Below, in pieces: positions 33,972 through 46,676 of a stretch of 64,000 nt of DNA. Made by a program: the position numbers and the translations under genes. The notes beneath the pieces are model-generated. The model was not told where the DNA came from and ran no database searches. It was given only the letters and a program-made list of their open reading frames with translations. Origin of the DNA: Methanoculleus sp. 7T (GTDB lineage: Archaea; Halobacteriota; Methanomicrobia; Methanomicrobiales; Methanoculleaceae). Within the stretch, counting starts at the first letter, position 1; each line of letters begins with the position of its first letter. The DNA lies in assembly GCF_023195915.1 (NCBI RefSeq), contig NZ_JALPRP010000002.1, positions 62,001 through 126,000 on the forward strand, written 5' to 3'.

Positions 33972-35153
33972 GTGTGGCATCTGGTCTGGGATGTTGTTGT
34001 TGTAGGTGCGGGCCCCTCGGGGAGTGCCGCTGCGCGGGCGTGTGCAGAGAAGGGGCTCGCGACGCTCTGTATCGAAGAACACGGGACGATCGGCTATCCG
34101 GTGCAGTGTGCGGGACTGCTCTCTACCTCCGCGTTCGCCGAGTGCGACGTCTCCAGACAGTCGGTTCAGAATGAGGTAAGCGGCGCCCGGATGGTCTCGG
34201 ACCTCGGAGGTGAACTGCTCTTCGACGCACGGACCACAAAGGCCTACGTTGTGGACCGGTGCCGCTTGGACCTGGAGATGGCACGGAAAGCGGCGGACGC
34301 CGGGGCGGAGTTCCTCATGAAGACCAGCGTCTTCGGCGTCCGGGGTTCCTGCATCTTGACCCGAGGAGTCCGTGGGCGCGAGGAGATTCCCTTTCGTCTC
34401 CTGATCGCCGCCGATGGGCCCCGGAGTTCCGTCGCCCGGATGCTCGGCCTTCGTCGCCCGGAGGTCTACCTTGCCGGGGTGCAGGCGGAGGTGCCGTGCG
34501 CCGTGGACCCGCGATACGTCGAACTGCACCCCAACGCCTCTCCGGACTTCTTCGGGTGGGTGATTCCGGTCTCGGGAGCACGGGCACGCGTCGGGCTCTG
34601 TGCACGGGAGGGCGCAAAGGACTGCTTCGACCGGTTCATCGCCCGATACGGGGGGAACTCGCTCCACCTCGCGAGCGGGGTCATCCCGCTCGGGGTTATG
34701 CCGCAGACCTACGGCCGCCGTGCGCTCTTCGTCGGCGACGCGGCGGGTTTTGCCAAACCTACATCGGGGGGCGGCATCTACACCGGCGTCCGGTCGGCAA
34801 AGCATGCGGCAGACGTCGCGGCGGCCTGCTGTGCGCGCAAAACGTTCGACGACGAGAGCCTCAAGGACTACGAACGGCGCTGGATGGATGATTTCGGAAA
34901 AGAGCTCGATATCGGGATGAAAGCGCTTCGTATGCGCCGGAAGATGACCCCGGAGGATATCGACCGCTTCTGCCGGGCCTTAAACAACCCTGACGTTATC
35001 GAGACGATCGTGCGGCACGGCGATATGGACCGGCCGGGCGCCTTGATCCGCAGGCTCGCCCTGAAACCCGCGCTTATCAGAGCAATGGGCATACTTTTCG
35101 CATCAGGAGTACGTCAGATTCTTACTGGCCAAGAGAACCATCACGCTTGGTAA
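33972..35153 (+). CDS. Geranylgeranyl reductase family flavoprotein (archaeal lipid saturation)
   Basis: This 393-aa protein opens with the FAD dinucleotide fold [22 protein letters not shown]. It then has YPVQCAG and later [21 protein letters not shown], the family hallmark. It reduces isoprenoid double bonds of archaeal ether lipids, or acts on a related isoprenoid. The GTG at 33972 gives a short lead before the first strand. A paralog role such as quinone or cofactor side-chain reduction cannot be excluded. Confidence 0.85.
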   Translation: MWHLVWDVVVVGAGPSGSAAARACAEKGLATLCIEEHGTIGYPVQCAGLLSTSAFAECDVSRQSVQNEVSGARMVSDLGGELLFDARTTKAYVVDRCRLDLEMARKAADAGAEFLMKTSVFGVRGSCILTRGVRGREEIPFRLLIAADGPRSSVARMLGLRRPEVYLAGVQAEVPCAVDPRYVELHPNASPDFFGWVIPVSGARARVGLCAREGAKDCFDRFIARYGGNSLHLASGVIPLGVMPQTYGRRALFVGDAAGFAKPTSGGGIYTGVRSAKHAADVAAACCARKTFDDESLKDYERRWMDDFGKELDIGMKALRMRRKMTPEDIDRFCRALNNPDVIETIVRHGDMDRPGALIRRLALKPALIRAMGILFASGVRQILTGQENHHAW

Positions 35154-35194
35154 CACATTTATACCCAAACGTGATACACTCAATCAGGTGTGTT

Positions 35195-35833
35195 ATGCAT
35201 ATACCTGACGCGTTTATACCGATGGGACAGGCCCTGGTCTACTGGATCATCGCCCTCATCTTCATCGCTCTCGCCCTGCGGTGGGCGCGGCGGTCAATGG
35301 AAGAGGAAAAGGTGCCGCTGGTCGCCGTGCTTGCGGCGGGTATCTTTGCCATCCAAGCGTTGAATATTCCCATCCCCTGGGGAACGAGCGGGCATATGGT
35401 CGGTGCGGCGCTCGCGGCAATCGTCCTCGGCTCGCCGTATGCAGGCGTCTTCGTCCTGACACTGGTGCTCCTTGTGCAGGGCGTCATATTCGGTGACGGC
35501 GGCATCACCGTCATGGGTGCCAACATCATCAACATGGGTGTTGTCGGCGGCTTTGTCGGTTACTACGGCTACACCGCCATCCAGAGCGTGGCGCACAACG
35601 CATACGCCGCCGCGTTCATCGCCGGGTGGGCGTCGCTCTTCATCTCCGCGATCCTCTGTGCGGTCGAACTCGCGATTGCCGGCACGTTCCCGCTGGTACT
35701 CGGCCTCACCTTCATGGGAGGGTACCATGCCGTCATCGGCCTCATCGAGGGAGGTATCACTGCGGTCGCTCTCTATCTGATAGCATCGGCACGGCCCGAT
35801 ATCCTCGAACACCCCAAGGCGGTGAGCACATAA
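35195..35833 (+). CDS. cbiM: Cobalt/nickel ECF transporter substrate-binding component CbiM/NikM
   Basis: The 212-aa membrane protein opens with MHIPDAF; its N-terminal amino group and His2 bind the metal ion. [12 protein letters not shown] and [13 protein letters not shown] are family motifs. The ATG at 35195 is chosen because the conserved N-terminus requires it. A TATA-like TTTATACC lies at about 35158-35165, inside the few bases between this gene and the reductase upstream. It leads a four-gene transporter operon. Confidence 0.93.
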   Translation: MHIPDAFIPMGQALVYWIIALIFIALALRWARRSMEEEKVPLVAVLAAGIFAIQALNIPIPWGTSGHMVGAALAAIVLGSPYAGVFVLTLVLLVQGVIFGDGGITVMGANIINMGVVGGFVGYYGYTAIQSVAHNAYAAAFIAGWASLFISAILCAVELAIAGTFPLVLGLTFMGGYHAVIGLIEGGITAVALYLIASARPDILEHPKAVST

Positions 35834-36183
35834 TGGAGACGAAACAGTTTGTCATGATCGGTATAGCGGTCGCCCTCGTGATCGCCGTTGCCGCACCGTT
35901 CCTCGCGTCAGGAAATCCTGACGGCCTCGAGAGCGCGTTCTTCAGCATCTACGATGCAAAACAGTTCACGGGAAGCGAACTGGACGAAGAGGCCGCCGGC
36001 GTCGCGGAGGAGTTGGTGGTCGCCACGACCGGCAACGACTTCTCATACGAGGCCCTCATGCCCGATTACGCCATCCCCGGCTTGGATAAGACCGGGGAGG
36101 TGCTTGCCGTCGTTCTGGGCACGGTCCTCATGATCGCCCTCGCATACGGCGTTGCGCGGGTGACTGCACGGCCCGATAATTAG
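35833..36183 (+). CDS. PDGLE-domain transporter component (CbiN/NikN-like)
   Basis: This 116-aa protein has a membrane helix at each end and an extracellular loop with PDGLES after the first helix. PDGLE proteins are the small partners of NikM/CbiM and are seen mainly with nickel systems, so nickel is slightly favoured over cobalt. The ATG overlaps the cbiM stop (TAATG). Methanogens need both metals, for F430/hydrogenase and for corrinoids. Confidence 0.85.
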   Translation: METKQFVMIGIAVALVIAVAAPFLASGNPDGLESAFFSIYDAKQFTGSELDEEAAGVAEELVVATTGNDFSYEALMPDYAIPGLDKTGEVLAVVLGTVLMIALAYGVARVTARPDN

Positions 36184-36213
36184 ATACCCGACAAACTCCC
36201 ATTTTTTGCTATC

Positions 36214-37047
36214 ATGCACTTGGTCGAGACCCGCGATCTCACCCACATCTACCGTGGCAATCTTCCGGCCCTGCAGGGCGTGAACTTCATCGCAGAGAGA
36301 AAGTCCCGCATTGCTGTCATCGGGCCGAATGGGGCCGGGAAGAGCACGCTTTTCAAACACTTCAACGGCATACTCAAGCCCACGTCCGGCGAGGTGCTGG
36401 TCAGGGGCGAGCCGATCACGAAGGCGAACGTCAGGGAAGTGCGGAAGTTCGTGGGGATCGTCTTTCAGAACTCAGACGACCAGATCTTCTCCCCCACCGT
36501 GGAGCAGGACGTCGCGTTCGGTCCGACCAATCTCGGGCTCGACGAGGCGACGGTCGCCCACCGTGTCGAGGAGGCGCTGCACCTCCTCGGGATCGAGGAC
36601 CTGCGCGAGCGCGTGCCGCACCACCTCTCGGGCGGCGAGAAGAAACGGGTCGCCATCGCAGGCATCCTTGCGATGGAGCCGCAGGTGCTGGTGCTCGATG
36701 AGCCGACTGCAGGGCTCGATCCTCAGGGCGTCGCCGACCTCGTGGAGTTCGTCAATCGGCTGCCTGAGGATTACGGCATGACGGTGATCTTCTCGACGCA
36801 CCAGGTCGACCTTGTGGCGGAGGTGGCGGACTTCATCTACGTGATGGACCATGGGCAGATTGTGGCGTCCGGGACGGTCGAGGAGATCTTCACCCGGCCG
36901 GAGTTGCTCGCGCGGACCAGGCTCGACGTGCCGGTTATACCGAAACTGATACGGTCGCTGCAGGAGAACGGTGTCGCCATCGATATGGCCTACACCTACG
37001 AGGATGCGCAGAAGTCGTTCCTCGACGCCTACACGAGACGAGCATGA
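36214..37047 (+). CDS. cbiO: Cobalt/nickel ECF transporter ATPase CbiO
   Basis: This 277-aa ABC ATPase has Walker A GPNGAGKST, Q-loop VFQNSDDQIF, signature HLSGGEKKR, Walker B VLVLDEPTAGLDP and switch histidine STHQVD. It energises uptake with CbiQ and overlaps its start by four bases. A T6 run (36202-36207) precedes it without an obvious hairpin. Confidence 0.94.
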   Translation: MHLVETRDLTHIYRGNLPALQGVNFIAERKSRIAVIGPNGAGKSTLFKHFNGILKPTSGEVLVRGEPITKANVREVRKFVGIVFQNSDDQIFSPTVEQDVAFGPTNLGLDEATVAHRVEEALHLLGIEDLRERVPHHLSGGEKKRVAIAGILAMEPQVLVLDEPTAGLDPQGVADLVEFVNRLPEDYGMTVIFSTHQVDLVAEVADFIYVMDHGQIVASGTVEEIFTRPELLARTRLDVPVIPKLIRSLQENGVAIDMAYTYEDAQKSFLDAYTRRA

Positions 37048-37859
37048 TCGACGACCTGTACGCTATCGAAAAGTCGGCTTACCGGGACAGTGTCATCCAC
37101 CGGATGGACGCGAGGGTCAAACTCATCATCGCCCTTGCCGGAATCGTCGCGATTGTGGCGATGCCGTACTCGGCGAAGGTCCTCGAACTCGGCGCCGTTC
37201 TCTTCGCCTTCTTCATCGCCCTCTGGGCCTGCTCGCGTCTCTCGCCGGTTGTCTATCTCCGCCGGCTTCTACTCATCCTGCCGTTCGGGTTCTTCCTCAT
37301 CGTCTTTCAGATATTTTTGAAGAATAGATACTACGACGTCTTCCATCCGATCGCGACCCTTCCGTTCGGGCTTGAGGTCTACGCGGAGTCGGTCGAGTTC
37401 GCTTCGATCCTCCTTGTGAAGTTCGTCGTCAGCATATCGTTCATCATCCTGCTCTCGTCGACGACAAGGATGCAGGACCTCCTGGAAGCGTCGGGGAGGC
37501 TCGGCCTGCCCCGGGAGTTTATCCTCCCGCTCGGGATGATGATCCGCTACATCTTCGTCTTTGCCGATATGTTCGGCAAGATCCGGTCTGCGATGGACAC
37601 TCGGTGCTTCGATCCCTTCGACCGAGCCCTCCCCTACCGCTACCGTCTCCGCCAGCTCGGCTACACGGTCGGCATGATCTTCATCAGGTCGTACGAGCAG
37701 GGCGAGCGCACCTACACGAGCATGCTCTGCCGGGGGTATGGGAACGACGCCTGCCTGCACATCGGGCGAAAACCCCTCCGTGTCGGAGAGGTTTCGTTCT
37801 TTGCCGGCTCGCTCGCCCTCATTGCACTATCAACAGTTCTGATCTATCTGCACCCATAA
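37044..37859 (+). CDS. cbiQ: Cobalt/nickel ECF transporter permease CbiQ
   Basis: This 271-aa EcfT-type membrane protein has about five or six helices and the coupling segments near MDTRCFDPF and the ATPase-contacting RGYGND. It couples the CbiO ATPase to CbiM. It is the last gene of the operon. Confidence 0.92.
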   Translation: MIDDLYAIEKSAYRDSVIHRMDARVKLIIALAGIVAIVAMPYSAKVLELGAVLFAFFIALWACSRLSPVVYLRRLLLILPFGFFLIVFQIFLKNRYYDVFHPIATLPFGLEVYAESVEFASILLVKFVVSISFIILLSSTTRMQDLLEASGRLGLPREFILPLGMMIRYIFVFADMFGKIRSAMDTRCFDPFDRALPYRYRLRQLGYTVGMIFIRSYEQGERTYTSMLCRGYGNDACLHIGRKPLRVGEVSFFAGSLALIALSTVLIYLHP

Positions 37860-38112
37860 GCGCTCCGCCCGGGCGGCACGGCCCATTCCTGAGCGCTACG
37901 CACCGTTTCCTGCGGTGTCCTAGCAGGCACATCGCATTACGCACCTGGGTGAGGAGGGAGGTCTTCCCTTCCCCTGTCTCACTAGGGCAATACTCGTAAC
38001 CCCCGAGGTATGCCCGGGAAAAAGGCCGGTCCTGGGGGAAAATCCGGGTCCGGCACCAACCTCGTCGATGAGTGATGAAGACCGGAACGGGATTTCAACA
38101 GAGTTGGCTTTT

Positions 38113-38947
38113 CTACCCATCGCCCCGAAGCAGCCTCTGCTTCTGGGCGGCCACTTCCTCGTCGGTGAGGATGCCCTCTGCTCGCAATCGGGCCAGCCGT
38201 TCGAGGAGGTCGACGACCTCCTCCGGCGACCGGGGCCGGGAGTGAGTGGTGTCCTCGTCTCCCCCTTCGCTCTTCTGAATCTCGGTCAGGAAGGCCGAGG
38301 AGAGTAACCGGGAAGACATCCCCGTAGCCCACGGTCGAGAGGGTTGCGACGGCCCACCACATGGCGATGGGGATGTTTGCGAAGTCGTCCGGCTGCACCT
38401 CGTGCTCGGCAAAGAACATCAGGCTCGATGCGATGACGATCAGGAGCACGAGGATGAATACCAATACTCCGATGACGTGCACCTGTGCCTTCAGAACCCG
38501 GCCGAGCATCTTCAAGGCGTACGAGTACCTGCCGACCTTTAAGATTCGGAAGATCCGGAGCAGCCGCAACGCCCTCATGGACCGCAGGTCGAGCGGGATG
38601 ATCATCGGCAGGAAGAACGGCAGTATCGCCAGAAGGTCGACGATCGCGAGGGGGGTCACGGCGTATCTGACCCGGCCGAGAACGGGACCCGCATATTGCG
38701 GGTTTACGGTGCATGCCCAGAGACGGAGGAGGTATTCCACGGTGAAGACTGCGACGGAGAAGAGGTCGAACGCCCAAAAGAGGGTTGCATAGGGAGTATA
38801 CAACCCCTCGACCGATTCGAGAATCACGGCGATGACGTTTGCCACGATCAGCGCCATGATGCATGCGTCGACAATCCGGCCCGCCCCGGGATTTTCCGGG
38901 TCCGCCTCGATGAGGTGATAGATCGTTTCTTTGATCCGGCGGTGCAT
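38113..38947 (-). pseudogene. Voltage-gated K+-type channel, broken by an out-of-frame deletion after the selectivity filter
   Basis: The first frame (from ATG 38947) encodes S1-S5. It has an arginine-rich S4 (RALRLLRIFRILKVGRYS) and the pore with selectivity filter TLSTVGYGDVFPVT. Straight after PVT (about 38303-38310) it becomes out-of-frame sequence, rich in R, G and P. In the next frame the expected continuation LLSSAFLTEIQ appears and runs to a SHOCT-like C-terminus (LARLRAEGILTDEE) ending at 38113. The roughly 20-25 residues of S6 that should lie between PVT and LLSSAF are missing. The intact first frame would otherwise run to 37982. Confidence 0.8.
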
Positions 38948-38965
38948 GATACCCTCTGTGCGCAA

Positions 38966-39571
38966 AATTCCTCCTAAGGTGGGCGGAGATTATATTAAAA
39001 TCCAGAGGAATCGATCGGATTCTTAAGGGGCGGCAGGCAGCGCCGGCAAGAGGCTGAAGCAGGGGATCGGTTCGCACCTGTTTGGGGTTCATCCCGAAAC
39101 CTACGTGAAGCCGTGTCGGCCGCAAGCCGGGCGGGGCTCGCTTGAGGAAAAACACCGGCCTTAGCATACCTGTACCATCCCAGCACGGGCACGCGGAGTA
39201 CCGTTCCTGTGGGAACGTCGCCGCTCAGAGATTGCCGGACGGAGGCCGTGGTCTCGTTCCGACCCTAACCATAGCCGGACAACAGAAACCTCATATCTAG
39301 GTGCTCCGCTTCGGTGCACCATGGATTTGTATTGCGGAACGTCGCAAGTCTCACCTTACGGTGCTCCTGCTTTCTTTCTCGGAAGGCAGCGTATCGCCTT
39401 GGAGGGACCGGGAGGTGCGACCGGGGGAGCTTGAGCACCGAAGGTGCGAGCGGTGTCCCCCTCCCGGCAGAGGCGTTTTGGGACGACCTCATCTCTTCAG
39501 GTAGGGTTACCGCTGGCGGATGAGCTCGGAAAAGCGGATCGTTCATATCCACCGGCGTGCATAGGGTAGTT
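38966..39571. other. 0.6-kb spacer with dispersed hairpin motif
   Basis: I see no credible gene. An AT-rich promoter-like stretch (38990-39002) serves the channel gene. The segment 39295-39450 holds several GTGCTC/GGTGC pieces, including the GCACC-GAA-GGTGC hairpin at 39435-39447. Confidence 0.5.
39435..39447. repeat. Dispersed hairpin, GCACC-GAA-GGTGC
   Basis: A 5-bp stem and 3-base loop with the flank CTTGA on the left, the reverse complement of the flank at the other two copies. Confidence 0.5.
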
Positions 39572-39886
39572 ATGCCTGCAAAGAGCGAATTCGGCAGAGG
39601 GTTTATCGTCAACCTGATGCTGCTTTCACGGCACTTCGGCCTGCCTCCCGAGAAGGCCTTCTACGGAGCCGCCGATCACCTCAACGACTTCATCGTGCCC
39701 GAGGAGTTCCGGGGCACCGAGATCGAAGAACTTGCCGAGCGCCTCCGCAAGATGGTCATCTGGCACCAGCCGGGCACCATGGATAAGGAGGATGCGGCAG
39801 ATATCCGCAGGCTTCTCAACCGGATCGCGGTCGCAGTCGATACCCGTCTCGGCATAGCCGACCCCGATGCAGGGAAGTACGACTGA
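39572..39886 (+). CDS. Small conserved soluble protein, unknown function
   Basis: This 104-aa protein is mostly helical and has no membrane segment or metal motif. It contains a hydrophobic first helix (GFIVNLMLLSRHFGLP) and acidic later helices. I start at ATG 39572 (MPAKSEF) rather than the upstream GTG. I do not recognise the family. Confidence 0.65.
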   Translation: MPAKSEFGRGFIVNLMLLSRHFGLPPEKAFYGAADHLNDFIVPEEFRGTEIEELAERLRKMVIWHQPGTMDKEDAADIRRLLNRIAVAVDTRLGIADPDAGKYD

Positions 39887-40139
39887 TTGGGGCGTCTTGC
39901 CCGCGGGTCGGCGAGACCTTATCCCCATGTTGCGGGCGGGAGCGTCTGCCGCTCCGACACTCGTCGGACCCATCGTGATGCGCGACCGTTTCGGACAGGC
40001 TCGCGGTGAGGCCGACCGGTGCCGCATATAGCCGAGATCAGCCTAAATTAAGCGATTCTCCGGAGGCATACACTATAAGTGCCTATACAACCAATATATA
40101 CTGTGAGTTTTGCTGCGATTCAGGACGCCGCTCGTTTAG

Positions 40140-44544
<4,405 letters not shown>

Positions 44545-44964
44545 GACCTCCTCTTTCGCGCTCACGCTTCTCTAGGGCCTCGCCCCGAACATTCCTTCTA
44601 ACGTTTCCTCTCCGCACGACTCGGTTCTCTGCCAAATTGATGGTTCTGACGCATCCCCAAGGCTAACGATCACGGGGTGCGGCGAGAGGCCTGAACCAAT
44701 GAAAACGGTCTTCCCCTAGGCTCACCCTCTGTAGCGGACCGTGGTGGTCTGGCACCTTCGGTGCTCGAGCGCCCGGCGTGCCGCCGGTCGTTTATTGCAT
44801 CTGGGAATTGGGGTGGGGGGAGCCGGGAGACAGGGCTGCACGGTGATCCGCCTGCGGCCACTGAACCTAGGTTTAAAGGCGGCATCCCGGCCGTGGCCGA
44901 TCCCCGCATGCAGACTGCTTGCGTTCTCCCCGGCTGAAATTTGCGGTGTCTCCTCCAAAGAGGA
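44545..44964. other. Spacer between gyrA and a small convergent gene
   Basis: No gene is seen. It contains the GCACC-TTC-GGTGC hairpin (44752-44764) and otherwise nothing I recognise. Confidence 0.5.
44752..44764. repeat. Dispersed hairpin, GCACC-TTC-GGTGC
   Basis: A 5-bp stem with 3-base loop followed by TCGAG, matching the copies at 23676 and 39435 in layout. Confidence 0.5.
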
Positions 44965-45180
44965 TTAGTACGTCGGTTTTCTGAAATACCTGAGCGCATC
45001 GGGCCTGTGCCGCTCAAGTTCCCTGAAGAAGTACTCCGCAAGCTCGGGGTCGGAGTCGTAGATCGCCTGCTGAAGGGTGCGCATCAACCACCCCCGGATC
45101 TCTTGGCCCTGATCAGCCGTATTCATCACAACGACGATCGCCTCGTCCACATCCTTTCTATCACTCCAACGATAAGGCAT
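44965..45180 (-). CDS. Small helical protein, unknown function
   Basis: This 71-aa protein is rich in helix-forming and charged residues (GWLMRTLQQAIYDSDPELAEYFFRELERH). It has no recognised motif. The gene stands alone with its own ATG. Confidence 0.55.
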   Translation of the reverse strand: MPYRWSDRKDVDEAIVVVMNTADQGQEIRGWLMRTLQQAIYDSDPELAEYFFRELERHRPDALRYFRKPTY

Positions 45181-45394
45181 ACATTACCATCTCCGGCGAG
45201 GAGATACCTGCCCCACCTATAAAGCGTTTGCGGGCCGCCGCACAGGCAGCCCCTCCGTATGCAGAAGCATCTCTCGAGCGTGCCGCAGGGCGCCGTCGAG
45301 CACGTCGCTAAATCCGCGCGCGGCTGAACCCCCGAACGGGAAGTTTATACAGGCGAAAGGAACAACCACGGTGAGTGAATGAGGTGTCCATACG

Positions 45395-45808
45395 ATGTTT
45401 CAGACGACGATTGAGGTAGAGACGCACGGAGAGGGGGAGATCGTCAACCTCACGCCCCGGGTAGAACAGGCGGTCGCCGAGAGCGGCGTGCGGGAGGGGC
45501 TTGCAAACGTCTTCGTTTCAGGATCGACCGCCGCCGTCACCACCATCGAGTATGAGCCCGGCGTGCTCTCCGACCTCCGCCGGGCGCTCTCGGTCGTCGC
45601 CCCGGCCGATGTCCCCTACGAGCATGATGCGGCATGGGGCGACGGCAACGGACGGTCCCATGTCAGGGCGGCGATAATCGGCCCGTCGCTCACCGTCCCG
45701 GTGATCGGGGGCAGGCTCGGGTGCGGCACCTGGCAACAGGTCGTCCTTCTCGAACTGGACGTGCGGCCGAGCCGCAGGAGGACGGTCTACGTGACTATCC
45801 AAGGTTAG
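45395..45808 (+). CDS. yjbQ: YjbQ/UPF0047 family protein
   Basis: This 137-aa beta-sandwich protein carries the family motifs VSGSTAAVTTIEYEPG, then YEHDAAWGDGNGRSHVRAAIIGPS and GTWQQVVLLELD. The conserved histidines and glutamate form a metal pocket. Some members show weak thiamine phosphate synthase activity; the true role is unclear. GAGGTG precedes the ATG. Confidence 0.92.
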   Translation: MFQTTIEVETHGEGEIVNLTPRVEQAVAESGVREGLANVFVSGSTAAVTTIEYEPGVLSDLRRALSVVAPADVPYEHDAAWGDGNGRSHVRAAIIGPSLTVPVIGGRLGCGTWQQVVLLELDVRPSRRRTVYVTIQG

Positions 45809-45935
45809 GAGGGGATTTGCGATCCCGGCTGCCGTGCGGCCTACGATGAGCAGAATGAAACAGTGGCTGTCTCAACCCTGAATAATATCATTCTGCTCTG
45901 GTTTTCGCCGGAATCGTTCAAGAAGAATGAGCGGT

Positions 45936-46199
45936 TTAATCGAGAGGTACAGTTTCGAGTTGCGATACCAGTTCCCAGATGCGAGTCCGTGCGTGGACCG
46001 GCATGTTCGGGTCGTTGCTGATCTCGTCGATCATGGAGATTGCGGTTGCGGCGCGGAGACCGATACTCCGGGATTCATCCTGAAGAACTGTTTTCGTCTC
46101 GTCTGCGACGCGGCGGATATTGCGCGGGATGGTGGAATCCTCGCTGATATTCTGCAGCATCTGGATGCAGATTCGTATTGTTTCGTCTGGACTTGCCAT
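45936..46199 (-). CDS. UPF0147 family protein
   Basis: This 87-aa all-helical archaeal protein matches the UPF0147 pattern ([34 protein letters not shown]). Function is not established. It is divergent from the zinc-ribbon gene next to it, with about 65 bases of AT-rich promoter sequence between them. Confidence 0.85.
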   Translation of the reverse strand: MASPDETIRICIQMLQNISEDSTIPRNIRRVADETKTVLQDESRSIGLRAATAISMIDEISNDPNMPVHARTRIWELVSQLETVPLD

Positions 46200-46265
46200 T
46201 AGAATTACCCCTCTATTATTAATGGCATCCAGACATATATAAGTTGATTAAGGGAGTTCGACGAA

Positions 46266-46676
46266 ATGACGGCTGATAAGGCTGACGAAGTCATGGCTGA
46301 GTATCTCCTGAAGGGAGGAAAGATGCTCGCCAAATCCTGTAAGGTCTGCGGGTACCCTCTGTTTGAGTATAAAGGAGAGACACAGTGCGTGATCTGCCCG
46401 CTGGAAGCGTCGGAAGAGTCTTTTCCCAAACCGGAGGCACCGGAACCTGTCCAGACTCCTCAGTTGCCCCCCGAGCCTGCGACTGCACAATCTCCTGCAC
46501 CGGTAATAACCGCAGCCGTTCCCGGACCGCAAGGCCGGGTTGCCGCGGAACTCGAGCGGACGATCCTCCATCTCTGCGAGCGCATCAGGAGTGAGCCCCG
46601 GGCCGACGAATGCCTGACCCTGATGATGGCGGTAGAGAAGGGCGCCGAAGCGCTCGTCAGACTTGGTCAACGGTAA
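46266..46676 (+). CDS. Autoantigen p27-type zinc-ribbon protein
   Basis: This 136-aa protein has an N-terminal zinc ribbon CKVCGYPLFEYKGETQCVIC (residues about 25-44) preceded by MAEYLLKGGKML, typical of the Sjogren/scleroderma autoantigen family. A proline/alanine-rich linker leads to a C-terminal helical region. Function is unknown. Its 3' end overlaps the convergent hef gene by 10 bases. Confidence 0.85.
   Translation: MTADKADEVMAEYLLKGGKMLAKSCKVCGYPLFEYKGETQCVICPLEASEESFPKPEAPEPVQTPQLPPEPATAQSPAPVITAAVPGPQGRVAAELERTILHLCERIRSEPRADECLTLMMAVEKGAEALVRLGQR

Noticed and set aside
35166-35195. NikR-type operator before cbiM
   Set aside because: GTGATACAC and GTGTGTTAT are only weakly symmetric and do not match the known spacing well.
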